A stretch of 64,000 bases of DNA from Marinobacter sp. EhC06 (GTDB lineage Bacteria > Pseudomonadota > Gammaproteobacteria > Pseudomonadales > Oleiphilaceae). The stretch is taken from assembly GCF_001650915.1 (NCBI RefSeq), contig NZ_LXYO01000023.1, positions 1,178,001-1,242,000 on the forward strand, in the 5' to 3' direction. Positions 1 to 9,425 of this stretch are shown here, in pieces. The position numbers were made by a program, and so were the translations under genes. The notes under the pieces are model-generated. The model was not told the origin of the DNA. It searched no databases and saw only the letters and a list, made by a program, of their open reading frames with translations. Every line of letters begins with the position of its first letter. Within the stretch, counting starts at the first letter, position 1.

Positions 1-835
1 GGGAACTGTCCCGCGCTGCAACCAGGGCGCGATGATGGGCAAGCGCCTTGCGGAACAGTATCAGCAAGTCGCCAGCGTGCCAGGGCTTTTTCTGGTACCG
101 GAAAATCCGACCTTCATTTACTGCATCCATGGCCACATCCACTTCGCCCCAGGCCGAGGTGAGAATACGAACAATGGTCGGATGCGACTGACGGAGTTCG
201 TCCAGCAATTCTTTGCCATGCATCCCGGGCATTCTCTGGTCGGTCATCACTACGGCAACATTGCTGTCATCTCGCAGGGTCAGCAGTGCCTCTTCGGCAC
301 TGGCGGCACTCAGCACGCGGAACTCGCTCTGCATGTACTCCAGCTGCCTCGACAGATAGCGTGTGGCAGTTGGTTCGTCATCCACAATCAGAACCGCTGG
401 TCTGTGGCCCGCCAGAGCCTGCCCGGTATCCGGAAAGTGTGAGTGTTCTTCACGGGTGAGCGCGGCTGCCAGCACGTGCGACCGGATCACATCGAGATTG
501 ACAGGTTGTTCAAAACAGCGATCAATCAGTTGATCATCCAGCAGTGTCACCAGAAGGTTCAGGGCAATGGCATCCCCTATGAGTATCTTCAGAATCCCGG
601 GATGTTGGTCCCGGGCTTTTGCCAGCAGCGACGATTGCAGGTGATTGTCCGGTTGGTTCGGAACCAGAACGATGGCCGCAGGTAGTGTGGAGGTCGAGGC
701 AAGGTGGTCAAGGGCCGCCTGATCCGAGGCGAATGCCTGAACAGTAAAATCGTTGCCAAACAGGATTTCGAAATGCTGCCGTTCCTGGTCGTCGTCATAG
801 CGAAGAAGGATCTCCGCTGCTCCGCTGGTTGCCAT
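1..835 (-). CDS. Two-receiver response regulator or hybrid kinase, N-terminal 278 residues
   Basis: The frame is open from an ATG at 835 down to base 1 with no stop, so the gene continues past the left edge. Residues 146-265 form a canonical receiver domain: acidic pair in VDDE (152-153), phospho-acceptor D199 in TDQRMPG, T226 in ILTSAW, and the conserved lysine in QKKPW (249-250). Residues 7-125 look like a second receiver fold, but the position of the phospho-acceptor is an asparagine (VLVPNQP), so it is probably a pseudo-receiver. The output module (HD-GYP, HDOD, or a histidine kinase) lies outside the window. The gene is divergent from the small gene at 1028, and a perfect palindrome at 897-913 lies between them. 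Confidence 0.85.
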   Translation of the reverse strand, partial: MATSGAAEILLRYDDDQERQHFEILFGNDFTVQAFASDQAALDHLASTSTLPAAIVLVPNQPDNHLQSSLLAKARDQHPGILKILIGDAIALNLLVTLLDDQLIDRCFEQPVNLDVIRSHVLAAALTREEHSHFPDTGQALAGHRPAVLIVDDEPTATRYLSRQLEYMQSEFRVLSAASAEEALLTLRDDSNVAVVMTDQRMPGMHGKELLDELRQSHPTIVRILTSAWGEVDVAMDAVNEGRIFRYQKKPWHAGDLLILFRKALAHHRALVAARDSS

Positions 836-896
836 GGTATTCAGGGTTCCTGCTGATGGGGTTGGGAAGAGATTAGCAATAGCAACGGAGGATGGG

Positions 897-913
897 TGTA
901 GGAAATTCCTACA
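897..913. promoter_or_regulatory. Perfect 17-bp palindrome, candidate operator
   Basis: TGTAGGAAATTCCTACA is two 8-bp arms around a single A. It lies 61 bp upstream of the divergent receiver-domain gene and 114 bp upstream of the 94-aa gene. The symmetry fits a dimeric regulator site, but the cognate protein cannot be named from sequence. Confidence 0.5.
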
Positions 914-1027
914 AATGGGGTCTTTCTGATGGTGGGGGCGTTGTTCTGTGACAGCCTTGGCACTATGGGCTGTTTCGAATTCAGGAACGACTACACTTAT
1001 CACAGGTTCATCGAAAGGGAGATAGCC

Positions 1028-1312
1028 ATGACAGTTCCGGAAAGTGGTCTGACGAATCACGAAGTAACAATCTGCCTCGCAGGTGGTGCCGTGCTGGGCC
1101 CGTTCAATGCAACCTGGAGCAAGGATTCCGGGGGCGATGTGCGTGAACTGGTCCGCGAATACGACGCTTTTCTGCAGGGTGAAAAACAGCACCGCTACAA
1201 GTTTCACCTGCACGATACCTATACCAACACGGTTCATACCCTGATCCTTAATTTTGAACAGGTTACGGGCATCTGCGACCATGTTCGGCTCAGATCCCAG
1301 GGCGGCGGCTGA
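1028..1312 (+). CDS. Conserved-looking hypothetical protein, 94 aa
   Basis: Small soluble protein with no recognised domain. The ATG at 1028 is preceded by AAGGGAG with good spacing, so it is preferred over upstream in-frame codons. The sequence has alternating hydrophobic and charged stretches (EVTICLAGG, HTLILNFEQ) suggesting a compact beta-rich fold, with no signal peptide or membrane segment. It ends 67 bp before fumC in the same direction and could be co-transcribed with it. Function unknown. Confidence 0.6.
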   Translation: MTVPESGLTNHEVTICLAGGAVLGPFNATWSKDSGGDVRELVREYDAFLQGEKQHRYKFHLHDTYTNTVHTLILNFEQVTGICDHVRLRSQGGG

Positions 1313-1379
1313 GCCATGGCCTGGCCTCGGGCGTACACGCCACAAAGCCCACAGAGCAAATGGACGGACAGGAGGGAAT

Positions 1380-2756
<1,377 letters not shown>

Positions 2757-2783
2757 TCGGTCGTTTCAGAGGGGCGCAAACGC

Positions 2784-3266
2784 TTGCTGATCATCCTGGA
2801 GCTGTTTGTGATGCTGGTGCTGGCCAACGGTACGCCGGTGGTCGCAGCCGGTTTGTTGAAGAACCGCTGGTCGGCGCCGGTTGATGGCGGGCGGCTGTTG
2901 TCCGATGGCCGCCCTTTATTCGGTGAAAGTAAAACCTGGCGGGGCGTTCTATCGGGCGCCATGGCTTGCTCCCTGTTTGCCCTGGTGACCGGGCTGGGGT
3001 TCGTTTTCGGGCTTCTGTTCGGGCTGCTGGGGCTGGCCGGCGATATGCTGAGCAGTTTTATCAAACGTCGACTTGGGATGGCCTCCAGTGCCCGTGCCGT
3101 CGGGCTGGATCAGATTCCGGAAGCACTGCTGCCCATGCTGCTGGCGATGTGGTGGCTGCCGGTGAGTCTGTGGGTGGTGCTGGTTGTGGTGGTGCTTTTT
3201 ACCCTGTCCAACATTTTTGGCTCACCGCTGCTGTACCGTCTTGGAATTCGTCGGCAGCCTCATTAA
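2784..3266 (+). CDS. CDP-archaeol synthase (CarS)-like integral membrane protein
   Basis: A 160-aa hydrophobic protein with about four membrane segments (around 3-22, 52-72, 70-90, 115-150). The pattern NGTPVVAAGLL near the N-terminus, DGGRLLSDGRPLFGESKTWRG and GDMLSSFIKRRLG fits the CarS-like/DUF46 family, relatives of CTP:lipid cytidylyltransferases. The bacterial role is not established; a phospholipid head-group nucleotidyltransferase activity is an inference. The start is a TTG with an AGAGGGG ribosome site 11 bases upstream. Its stop overlaps the stop of the convergent phosphoesterase gene within TTAA. Confidence 0.75.
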   Translation: MLIILELFVMLVLANGTPVVAAGLLKNRWSAPVDGGRLLSDGRPLFGESKTWRGVLSGAMACSLFALVTGLGFVFGLLFGLLGLAGDMLSSFIKRRLGMASSARAVGLDQIPEALLPMLLAMWWLPVSLWVVLVVVVLFTLSNIFGSPLLYRLGIRRQPH

Positions 3267-4237
3267 TCCGGCCCCCGGGTCAGGGTGTGAAGGGTCACCT
3301 CCGGCGGGCAGTTCAGCCGAACGTTGACAACAGATGTGCCCGAGCCGGGTGAGGTGTAGCCCTGCATGCCGTTCATCCGCCAGTAGCCTCGTCCGAGGGT
3401 CCTTGGGCAGTCAGAGTCCAGAGTTACTGGTATGCCGCCGGGCAGGCAGATCTGGCCGCCGTGTGTGTGGCCGCAAAGAAAGACGTCATAGCCAGCATGG
3501 GCGGCCTCGCGCCAGATCTCCGGCGTATGGCTGAGCAGGATGCTGGTGCCTCCGGCAGGGATCTTGTCCCCGGCCTGGTGCAGGTTGTGGACCTTGAAGA
3601 AGTGGGCGTCGTCTACACCCGCCAGGTAGAGGGCCTGGCCGTCGCGCTCAATGGGCGCCATTTCGTTCATCAACAGCTGGTAACCCATGTCCTCCAGTGC
3701 CGGCACCATGCGAACGCTGTCGTGGTTGCCGAGCACGGCATACGGCTTGCCTTTAATGCCATCCCGCAGTCGTGCCATGCCGTCCAGGGCGCCTTCGATC
3801 GGGCCCCAGGTCAGTTTCCGGTAATCGCCGGTCAACACGCACAGGTCATAGTCTAGTGGTTCGATCTGGTGTAGCACTGCCTGCAGGTTTGCTTCGTCCA
3901 TGTCCACGTGCAGGTCGGTCAGGTGCAGGATACGAAAGCCCTCAAAGGCTTCCGGCAGGCCGGGAAGGTTGAAACGGTTGTGCACGGTGTTCAGGCGCCG
4001 GCTGTTGCTCTGGCCGCGGCCCCACAGGCCGACCATGCGCAGGCAGGTACGGATAAAACCGGGCGCCGTGGCCCAGTTTTCCAGATGGAAGGAGCTGTGA
4101 TCCTGCCCGAATACCTTCGCTTCAGCTTCCCGTTCAATCCCGAGTCTCTGGCGGGCGTGAACAGGGCCGAGCCGCAGGCTCAGGCGGTATTCCAGGAGCT
4201 CATCCTGATTTTCCGGTGTGCGAGCCCTTGCCGTCAT
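3263..4237 (-). CDS. Calcineurin-like metallophosphoesterase, YaeI/YkuE type
   Basis: A 324-aa protein with all metal-binding blocks of the calcineurin-like family: LTDLHVD near 107-112, LTGDY near 136, GNHDS near 173 and GHTHGG near 260. Family members of this type hydrolyse phosphodiester or phospholipid-like substrates (for example UDP-2,3-diacylglucosamine in LpxG/YkuE relatives); the substrate here is unknown. The N-terminal 85 residues precede the catalytic domain and contain one possible amphipathic or membrane-proximal stretch. The ATG at 4237 follows AAGGGAAG and is chosen over an upstream in-frame codon at 4300. It is convergent with the CarS-like gene. Confidence 0.88.
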   Translation of the reverse strand: MTARARTPENQDELLEYRLSLRLGPVHARQRLGIEREAEAKVFGQDHSSFHLENWATAPGFIRTCLRMVGLWGRGQSNSRRLNTVHNRFNLPGLPEAFEGFRILHLTDLHVDMDEANLQAVLHQIEPLDYDLCVLTGDYRKLTWGPIEGALDGMARLRDGIKGKPYAVLGNHDSVRMVPALEDMGYQLLMNEMAPIERDGQALYLAGVDDAHFFKVHNLHQAGDKIPAGGTSILLSHTPEIWREAAHAGYDVFLCGHTHGGQICLPGGIPVTLDSDCPRTLGRGYWRMNGMQGYTSPGSGTSVVNVRLNCPPEVTLHTLTRGPD

Positions 4238-4402
4238 TTTTCTTCCCTTGTATGCCGAGCCGGGCGTGGCCGATGTGCAAAGTGGCAAACCCTGTCTCAC
4301 ATTATGGATGGCCCTCGAAGGTATGCAACCAAAACGACATAATGTTCATGTTTGATGACACACTGGCATTCGAACCGTCCAACAACCAGACCCAGGGGAT
4401 TT

Positions 4403-5584
4403 ATGGCTGCATCACCAGGCGATGAAGAACTGTCTTCCTGGCAGATTTTCCTGTTGTTCCTCCGGCTAGGGCTGACTTCTTTCGGCGGTCCGGCAGCCCA
4501 CCTTGGTTTTTTTTACGATGAATTCGTGAAGCGTCGGCAGTGGCTCTCAGACAGCGCCTACGGAGAGGTAGTGGCCCTTTGCCAGTTGCTGCCCGGGCCA
4601 GCTTCCAGCCAGGTGGGCCTGACCATCGGTTTCCTGCGAGGCCATTACACTGGCGCCTTCGCAGCGTGGCTGGGATTTACCCTGCCATCGGCACTGATCA
4701 TGATCAGCTTTGCACTGGGTTTGAGCGCCTGGCCCGCCGCTGCCAGCGGCGGCTGGATACACGGCCTCAAGCTGTTTGTTGTGGCGGTGGTGGCCCAGGC
4801 TATCTGGCAGATGGGGCGAACCCTGTGCCCGGACCGGCCCCGAATCGCTATGGCGTTGCTGGTTGCCGTGAGCCTGCTGGTGATGGGCGAAACCTGGATG
4901 CAGATACTGGCCCTGGCCATTGCCGGGGCTGTCGGCTCCTTTCTGGAGTTAGCGAACAGTGCGGCATCTGAACCGCTGCGTGTGCCGCTGCAATCCCGTA
5001 AACCTGTGCTTTTTGCCGTGGCCTTTGGGGTCCTGTTGCTGGTTTCGTTCCTGCCTCAGGCGACAGGCAGCCCCGGCTGGATCGCTGCTGAATTGTACCG
5101 GGCCGGTGCCCTGGTGTTTGGCGGCGGGCATGTTGTGCTGCCCTGGTTGCAGGAAGGTTTCGTGGCCTCCGGTGCCATGCCGGCGGACACGTTCCTGGCG
5201 GGGTATGGCGTTGCCCAGGCGATGCCGGGGCCGCTGTTTTCCTTCTCAGGATTTCTGGGTGGTTCCCAGGCCGGTGCTCTCGGCGGTGTGATCGCCATAC
5301 TGGCGGTTTTCCTGCCAGGAACCCTGCTGGTATTCGCAGGTCTGCCATTATGGAGCTGGCTTCGGGAGCATCGCCGGGCCCGGTCGGCACTGGCGGGTGT
5401 CAATGCCGGGGTGGTGGGGCTGCTGCTGGCGGCGCTCTATGATCCGGTATGGACGTCGGCGGTCCATGGCGCAGTGGATCTGGGAATGGTATTGATTCTT
5501 TGGCTGTGCCTCGCCGTATGGCGGGTTCCGGTCTGGCTCCTGGCGCCGTTGAGTGCGCTGGGCGGGGTGATCCTGCTGCCCTGA
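4403..5584 (+). CDS. chrA: Chromate/anion transporter, long-chain ChrA family
   Basis: A 393-aa inner-membrane protein of the CHR family, which exports chromate in characterised members; some homologues move other oxyanions. It has two homologous halves: LGLTSFGGPAAHLGFF near residues 24-38 and the matching ALVFGGGHVVLPWLQEG in the second half, plus about ten hydrophobic helices. The ATG at 4403 has AGGGGA just upstream. No chrB regulator lies beside it, so resistance is not proven by context. The downstream msrA starts 113 bp later and may be separately expressed. Confidence 0.9.
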   Translation: MAASPGDEELSSWQIFLLFLRLGLTSFGGPAAHLGFFYDEFVKRRQWLSDSAYGEVVALCQLLPGPASSQVGLTIGFLRGHYTGAFAAWLGFTLPSALIMISFALGLSAWPAAASGGWIHGLKLFVVAVVAQAIWQMGRTLCPDRPRIAMALLVAVSLLVMGETWMQILALAIAGAVGSFLELANSAASEPLRVPLQSRKPVLFAVAFGVLLLVSFLPQATGSPGWIAAELYRAGALVFGGGHVVLPWLQEGFVASGAMPADTFLAGYGVAQAMPGPLFSFSGFLGGSQAGALGGVIAILAVFLPGTLLVFAGLPLWSWLREHRRARSALAGVNAGVVGLLLAALYDPVWTSAVHGAVDLGMVLILWLCLAVWRVPVWLLAPLSALGGVILLP

Positions 5585-5696
5585 CCAGCGTACATATAAA
5601 CCTGCTGGCGCGAGCGGGCATACGGGTTGGCAAATCCGCGGGTTTCCAGCCACAATCGGGCCATCACAGGCAGAAAACTTGAACGCAGAGGTCACC

Positions 5697-6350
5697 ATGA
5701 CGACATCATGCAGTATCCCGGGTCTCAACGTTCCCCGTAGCCGTTTCCCCGATCCCGAACAGGATCTGCCCGCGGCCGGGGGTGAACAGCGGGTTGTGCT
5801 GGCCGGCGGCTGCTTCTGGTGTGTAGAGGCGGTTTTCCTGGCAATTGATGGCGTTATCAGCGTCGAATCCGGTTACGCCGGCGGTCACGCCAGCTCCGCC
5901 AATTATGAGGCGGTATGCTCGGGTACCACCGGTCACGCCGAAGTGGTGGATGTCCACTATGATCCGGCTAAGGTGAGTTTTGGCGAGTTGCTCAAGGTGT
6001 TCTTCTCGGTTGCTCACGATCCCACCCAGTTGAATCGCCAGGGCAATGACCGGGGCACCCAGTACCGCTCGGCCGTGTTTTATGAGACTGCCGAACAGCG
6101 GCGGGTGGCTGAGGCCTACATCCACCAGCTCGATCAGGCCGAGGTATACCCGGATCCGATTGTGACCACGCTGGAGCCGCTGGAAGCGTTTTACCCGGCG
6201 GAGGAGTACCACCAGAATTTTGCCGCCCGGAACCCCTACCAGCCATACATAATGGCCGTGGCTGCACCGAAAATGGAAAGACTCGTAGACAGTTATCCTG
6301 ATCGCCTGAAGCCGGAATTTACAGACAACGACGCAGGCAGCACCGCCTGA
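5697..6350 (+). CDS. msrA: Peptide-methionine (S)-S-oxide reductase MsrA
   Basis: Reduces the S-epimer of methionine sulfoxide in oxidised proteins. The active-site motif GCFWC is at residues 38-42, followed by the family blocks GYAGG and YDP, with EEYHQ near the C-terminus. Length is 217 aa, as in E. coli MsrA. The ATG at 5697 with AGAGG upstream is preferred to the in-frame TTG at 5679. The msrB gene starts 12 bp after the stop, so the two epimer-specific reductases form an operon. Confidence 0.97.
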   Translation: MTTSCSIPGLNVPRSRFPDPEQDLPAAGGEQRVVLAGGCFWCVEAVFLAIDGVISVESGYAGGHASSANYEAVCSGTTGHAEVVDVHYDPAKVSFGELLKVFFSVAHDPTQLNRQGNDRGTQYRSAVFYETAEQRRVAEAYIHQLDQAEVYPDPIVTTLEPLEAFYPAEEYHQNFAARNPYQPYIMAVAAPKMERLVDSYPDRLKPEFTDNDAGSTA

Positions 6351-6361
6351 GGAGGCAGACT

Positions 6362-6787
6362 ATGGGAGTTTCCGCTGCAGGTTACGACCTGACACCACTG
6401 AATGAAGTACAGGTCGAGGAGAAGGCTGCGGATCTGACATCGGAAGAGCGGCGTGTGCTGCTCGACCATGGCACCGAGCACCCGTTCTGTGGGACCCTGC
6501 TGGATAACAAAAAAGCCGGCGTTTACCACTGCCGGCTCTGCGATCTGCCTCTGTTCAGCTCGGACTCGAAGTTTGACTCGGGGACCGGTTGGCCAAGCTT
6601 CTTCCAGCCCTTTGATCCGGAACATATCCGGTATATCGAAGACACCAGCCTGGGCATGACCCGCACCGAAATACGCTGTCCCCGTTGCGACAGCCACCTC
6701 GGCCATGTCTTTCCCGATGGCCCGCCGCCAACCGGGCAGCGCTACTGCCTGAACTCGGTAGCCATGGTGTTCCAGGAAAACGCCTGA
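6362..6787 (+). CDS. msrB: Peptide-methionine (R)-S-oxide reductase MsrB
   Basis: Reduces the R-epimer of protein methionine sulfoxide and complements MsrA encoded directly upstream. The 141-aa chain shows the structural zinc cysteines C57/C60 (CRLC) and C106/C109 (CPRC), the [10 protein letters not shown] block at 71-80, and the catalytic cysteine C129 in RYCLNS. GAGGAGG lies just before the ATG. The next genes run convergently and encode a sulfite dehydrogenase and its cytochrome, so sulfur-oxidation functions cluster here. Confidence 0.97.
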   Translation: MGVSAAGYDLTPLNEVQVEEKAADLTSEERRVLLDHGTEHPFCGTLLDNKKAGVYHCRLCDLPLFSSDSKFDSGTGWPSFFQPFDPEHIRYIEDTSLGMTRTEIRCPRCDSHLGHVFPDGPPPTGQRYCLNSVAMVFQENA

Positions 6788-6796
6788 AATGAAAGA

Positions 6797-6813
6797 GGGG
6801 CCCCAGGGCCCCC
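6797..6813. terminator. GC-rich hairpin between msrB and cytochrome gene
   Basis: GGGGCCCC-A-GGGCCCCC lies between two convergent stops. The stem is strong but the loop is tight and the following T-run is weak, so termination in either direction is likely but unproven. Confidence 0.45.
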
Positions 6814-6817
6814 GATT

Positions 6818-7138
6818 CTATTTATTGCCGCCTGTCACAGTGGCGACATAGTGTGCCACCGCCTGAATCTGTTCCTCAGACAATGACTCGTTGAATGCCG
6901 GCATGATACCAACCCCGCTGGTTACGGCGTTGACCACCTGTTCCTTTGTGGGTTTGAGTTCATCCAGGTCCGGGCCGACGGCGCCAGCGGAACCGGCGTC
7001 CGCCAGGGTATGGCATATGGTGCAGGAGGGTTGTGCGTCCTGACTGAATACCTGTTTTCCCTTTTCGAGGTCGCTGGCCATTGTCAGGGGCGACAGTCCG
7101 ATCAGGGCTATGGTGCCCAGTACTGCAGTTTTTCTCAT
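6818..7138 (-). CDS. Periplasmic c-type cytochrome, likely electron acceptor of the sulfite dehydrogenase
   Basis: A 106-aa monohaem cytochrome. Residues 1-21 are a Sec signal (RKTAVLGTIALIGLSPLTMA), the haem motif CTICH is at 39-43, and M79 in GIMPAF is the probable sixth ligand. It starts 59 bp downstream of the molybdopterin subunit gene in the same direction, the SorA-SorB arrangement. In characterised SorAB the cytochrome receives electrons from sulfite oxidation in the periplasm. GGAAAG precedes the ATG. It could also serve as a general small cytochrome c. Confidence 0.85.
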   Translation of the reverse strand: MRKTAVLGTIALIGLSPLTMASDLEKGKQVFSQDAQPSCTICHTLADAGSAGAVGPDLDELKPTKEQVVNAVTSGVGIMPAFNESLSEEQIQAVAHYVATVTGGNK

Positions 7139-7196
7139 ATGATTGCTTTCCGGAAAGGTCGGAGCCGCCGTGTTCCAGGGTCGGCTCCGCCAATGA

Positions 7197-8423
7197 TCAA
7201 CTGATGGCAACCGTGACTCCGTGGTCGCTCCAGCCATTGTGGCCGTAGCCACGTTCATTCTCGATCCGGCCCTCGGGTTGGGTATTGCCACGGACATCGG
7301 TCGCCCGGCTGACAATCCGGTGCTCTCCGGCCGGCATATCTGTTGCCAGGACAAAAGGCCTCCAGGCATAGGGGCCGAGGTCCGGCCCCAGGAAGCGAGC
7401 CTGTTTCCAGGTTTTGCCGCCATCCACTGAGACGTCGACCTTTTCCAGCGCAACGGTGCCACCGAAGGCCACGCCGTAGATCATGTTGCGGCCGGTCCGA
7501 CCGCTTTCCAGGGGAGCGGTCACCCAGGATTTAACGTTCATTTCCCACATGGAGGGTTGGTCCGGTGAGCCTTTGACGCCAACATCGCGAACCCGGTAGC
7601 CAGAGGCCTGGATCTTGGCGTCTGTCTGATTCTCGGTGAAGGCGAGATTCTTGACGTATTTGACGTTATTAACGCCATAGTAACCGGGGACAACCATGCG
7701 CAGAGGCCCACCGTGGGTATGGGTGAGCGGCTCATCGTTCATTTCCCAGGCCAGCAATGCGGTTTCCAGCGCTTTGGTCGGGACCGAACGTTCCACCATG
7801 ATGGTCTTGGGGTCGATTCCATCAGGCAGGGACTCGCCACCGGTGGCGGTGATATACCTGGCGCCATCAACCGGCCCGCCAAGCGCTTCCACCACGTCTG
7901 CAAGTGGCACGCCCGTCCACATCACGCATCCGGCCGCGCCCACTGACCATTGTGTACCACTGGCTCCGTGAGGGAAGAACGCGCGTCCGTTCCCCGAGCA
8001 TTGCAGCACGGAGGCAACGGTAGTAATGCCCATGGCCTTCAGTTCACCGACAGTAAGCGTGCGGGGATTCTTGACTCCCTCGATCCGAACCTCCCAGACA
8101 TCCGGGTTATCGGTGACCGAGGCGGGTGGCGCGGGCAGGTTATTGCGCACAAACAGCCGGTCGCTCGCGGTAATCACACCATTGCCGATCGCCCCCCGCT
8201 GGGTTTCCATGGTGTTGGTACTGTGAACGATCAGGGCGTTGCGTTCTTTCCAGGCGGCGTAATCAGGCAGCGATTTTGGTTCCTCGGCCTTGGCAAGAGG
8301 GGTAAACCCCAGCACGCTTACCGCCGCCATGGCGCCGGCGCTGCCAAGCAGCAGGGTGCGCCGGGTAGGGTTCTGCAGGCCCGGGTCATTCGGGCCTCGC
8401 ATCAGAGCTGTTTCCTGTTTCAT
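7197..8423 (-). CDS. Molybdopterin sulfite dehydrogenase catalytic subunit (SorA/SoxC type)
   Basis: Oxidises sulfite to sulfate in the periplasm with a molybdenum cofactor. The 408-aa chain has a twin-arginine signal (RR at 21-22, cleavage near AKA at 44-46), the conserved cofactor cysteine C142 in VLQCSGNGR, and a C-terminal immunoglobulin-like dimerisation domain (DVSVDGGKTWKQARF). These features separate it from the shorter MsrP/YedY reductases of the same superfamily. AAAGGAGAC precedes the ATG. The cytochrome gene directly downstream is the likely partner. Whether it is SorA or SoxC cannot be settled without phylogeny, but no other sox gene is visible. Confidence 0.9.
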   Translation of the reverse strand: MKQETALMRGPNDPGLQNPTRRTLLLGSAGAMAAVSVLGFTPLAKAEEPKSLPDYAAWKERNALIVHSTNTMETQRGAIGNGVITASDRLFVRNNLPAPPASVTDNPDVWEVRIEGVKNPRTLTVGELKAMGITTVASVLQCSGNGRAFFPHGASGTQWSVGAAGCVMWTGVPLADVVEALGGPVDGARYITATGGESLPDGIDPKTIMVERSVPTKALETALLAWEMNDEPLTHTHGGPLRMVVPGYYGVNNVKYVKNLAFTENQTDAKIQASGYRVRDVGVKGSPDQPSMWEMNVKSWVTAPLESGRTGRNMIYGVAFGGTVALEKVDVSVDGGKTWKQARFLGPDLGPYAWRPFVLATDMPAGEHRIVSRATDVRGNTQPEGRIENERGYGHNGWSDHGVTVAIS

Positions 8424-8563
8424 GATCCGTCTCCTTTTTAGGGTTGTCGTCGGACGGTGGGACTGCTCTTTCAATTCGGAGTGGTTATATCCTTATATCT
8501 TATAGGTAATGCTCAAAAATTAATCAATACTTTTGTGCGTTATCCAATGGGTTTTTCAATCGC

Positions 8564-8569
8564 TATAAT
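8564..8569 (+). promoter_or_regulatory. Candidate -10 box upstream of the acyltransferase gene
   Basis: A consensus TATAAT lies 66 bp before the start at 8635, in an AT-rich divergent region. A convincing -35 box is not seen. The same gap holds a repetitive TTATATCC-TTATATC stretch near 8484-8500 close to the sulfite dehydrogenase promoter side. Confidence 0.4.
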
Positions 8570-8634
8570 TCGCCGCTACTGAAATCCCCAGCAAGACCGG
8601 GAAATAACCCGGGAAACAGAGAAGGGTAGCTGTG

Positions 8635-9399
8635 ATGATTCGATTGAAGATGAATCCGCTAACGGAGTCGGCGACGCTTCTTCGGCGGGCGGGTGTGGTT
8701 CTGGGCAGTGTCGGGCTGACAGCACTCTTTTCCATGCTGGTTTTGCTGAGGGCATTGTTCGGAAGGTTGAACCGGCCAATCGTTGATCAATACTGTCGTG
8801 AGTGGTCGGCGTCGCTGTTACGGCTGGTTCGTGCCAACCTGACTGTGCGTGGGCATGTGCCGGATTTCACCGATGGCCGGCGCTACATCATCATGTGCAC
8901 TCATGCCAGCCACTACGACATCCCGGTCACCTTTGTTTCGTTGCCGGGCTCCATCCGCATGCTCGCGAAAAAGGAATTGTTCAGTATTCCGCTGCTGGGG
9001 CAGGCCATGCGTGCAGCGGAATTTCCCTCCGTGGACCGTTCCAATCGGCAACGGGCGGTCAAAGACCTGGAAAAGGCCCGGGCGATGATGGAAAGCGGAA
9101 TCGTGCTCTGGGCCGCGCCCGAAGGGACCCGGTCACCGGATGGTAAGCTTTTGCCATTCAAGAAAGGCTGTTTTCACCTGGCGCTGGATACCGAGGCGGT
9201 GATTGTGCCGGTGGCCGTGCGCGGCATTCATCGGGTGTTGCCGGCCCGGACCTGGCAAATCAACCTGGGGCAGCCGGTGGACGTCCGGGTTGGCGAGCCG
9301 CTGGAAACGGCCGGCATGACCAAAGCCAACCTGAATGAGGTGATGACTGAGGTGCGCTCAAGGCTGACTGAGCTGTTAGGAGATGGTGAAGCCGGTTAG
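8635..9399 (+). CDS. 1-acyl-sn-glycerol-3-phosphate acyltransferase (PlsC family)
   Basis: A membrane-associated acyltransferase that puts the second acyl chain on lysophosphatidate, giving phosphatidate for phospholipids. The catalytic HX4D motif is H90-D95 (THASHYD) and the glycerol-phosphate-binding EGTR motif is at 163-166. A hydrophobic segment covers about 21-42. Length 254 aa is typical. An in-frame GTG lies immediately before the ATG, and AAGGG precedes both. Given the wax ester synthase elsewhere in the window, a specialised lipid role is possible but not shown. Confidence 0.92.
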   Translation: MIRLKMNPLTESATLLRRAGVVLGSVGLTALFSMLVLLRALFGRLNRPIVDQYCREWSASLLRLVRANLTVRGHVPDFTDGRRYIIMCTHASHYDIPVTFVSLPGSIRMLAKKELFSIPLLGQAMRAAEFPSVDRSNRQRAVKDLEKARAMMESGIVLWAAPEGTRSPDGKLLPFKKGCFHLALDTEAVIVPVAVRGIHRVLPARTWQINLGQPVDVRVGEPLETAGMTKANLNEVMTEVRSRLTELLGDGEAG

Positions 9400-9425
9400 C
9401 ACCGGCCTCACACAGGTAAGGCAGA

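Noticed and set aside
443..798. Small frames at 443-685 (+) and 589-798 (-)
   Set aside because: They overlap the clear receiver-domain gene that runs from 835 to the left edge.
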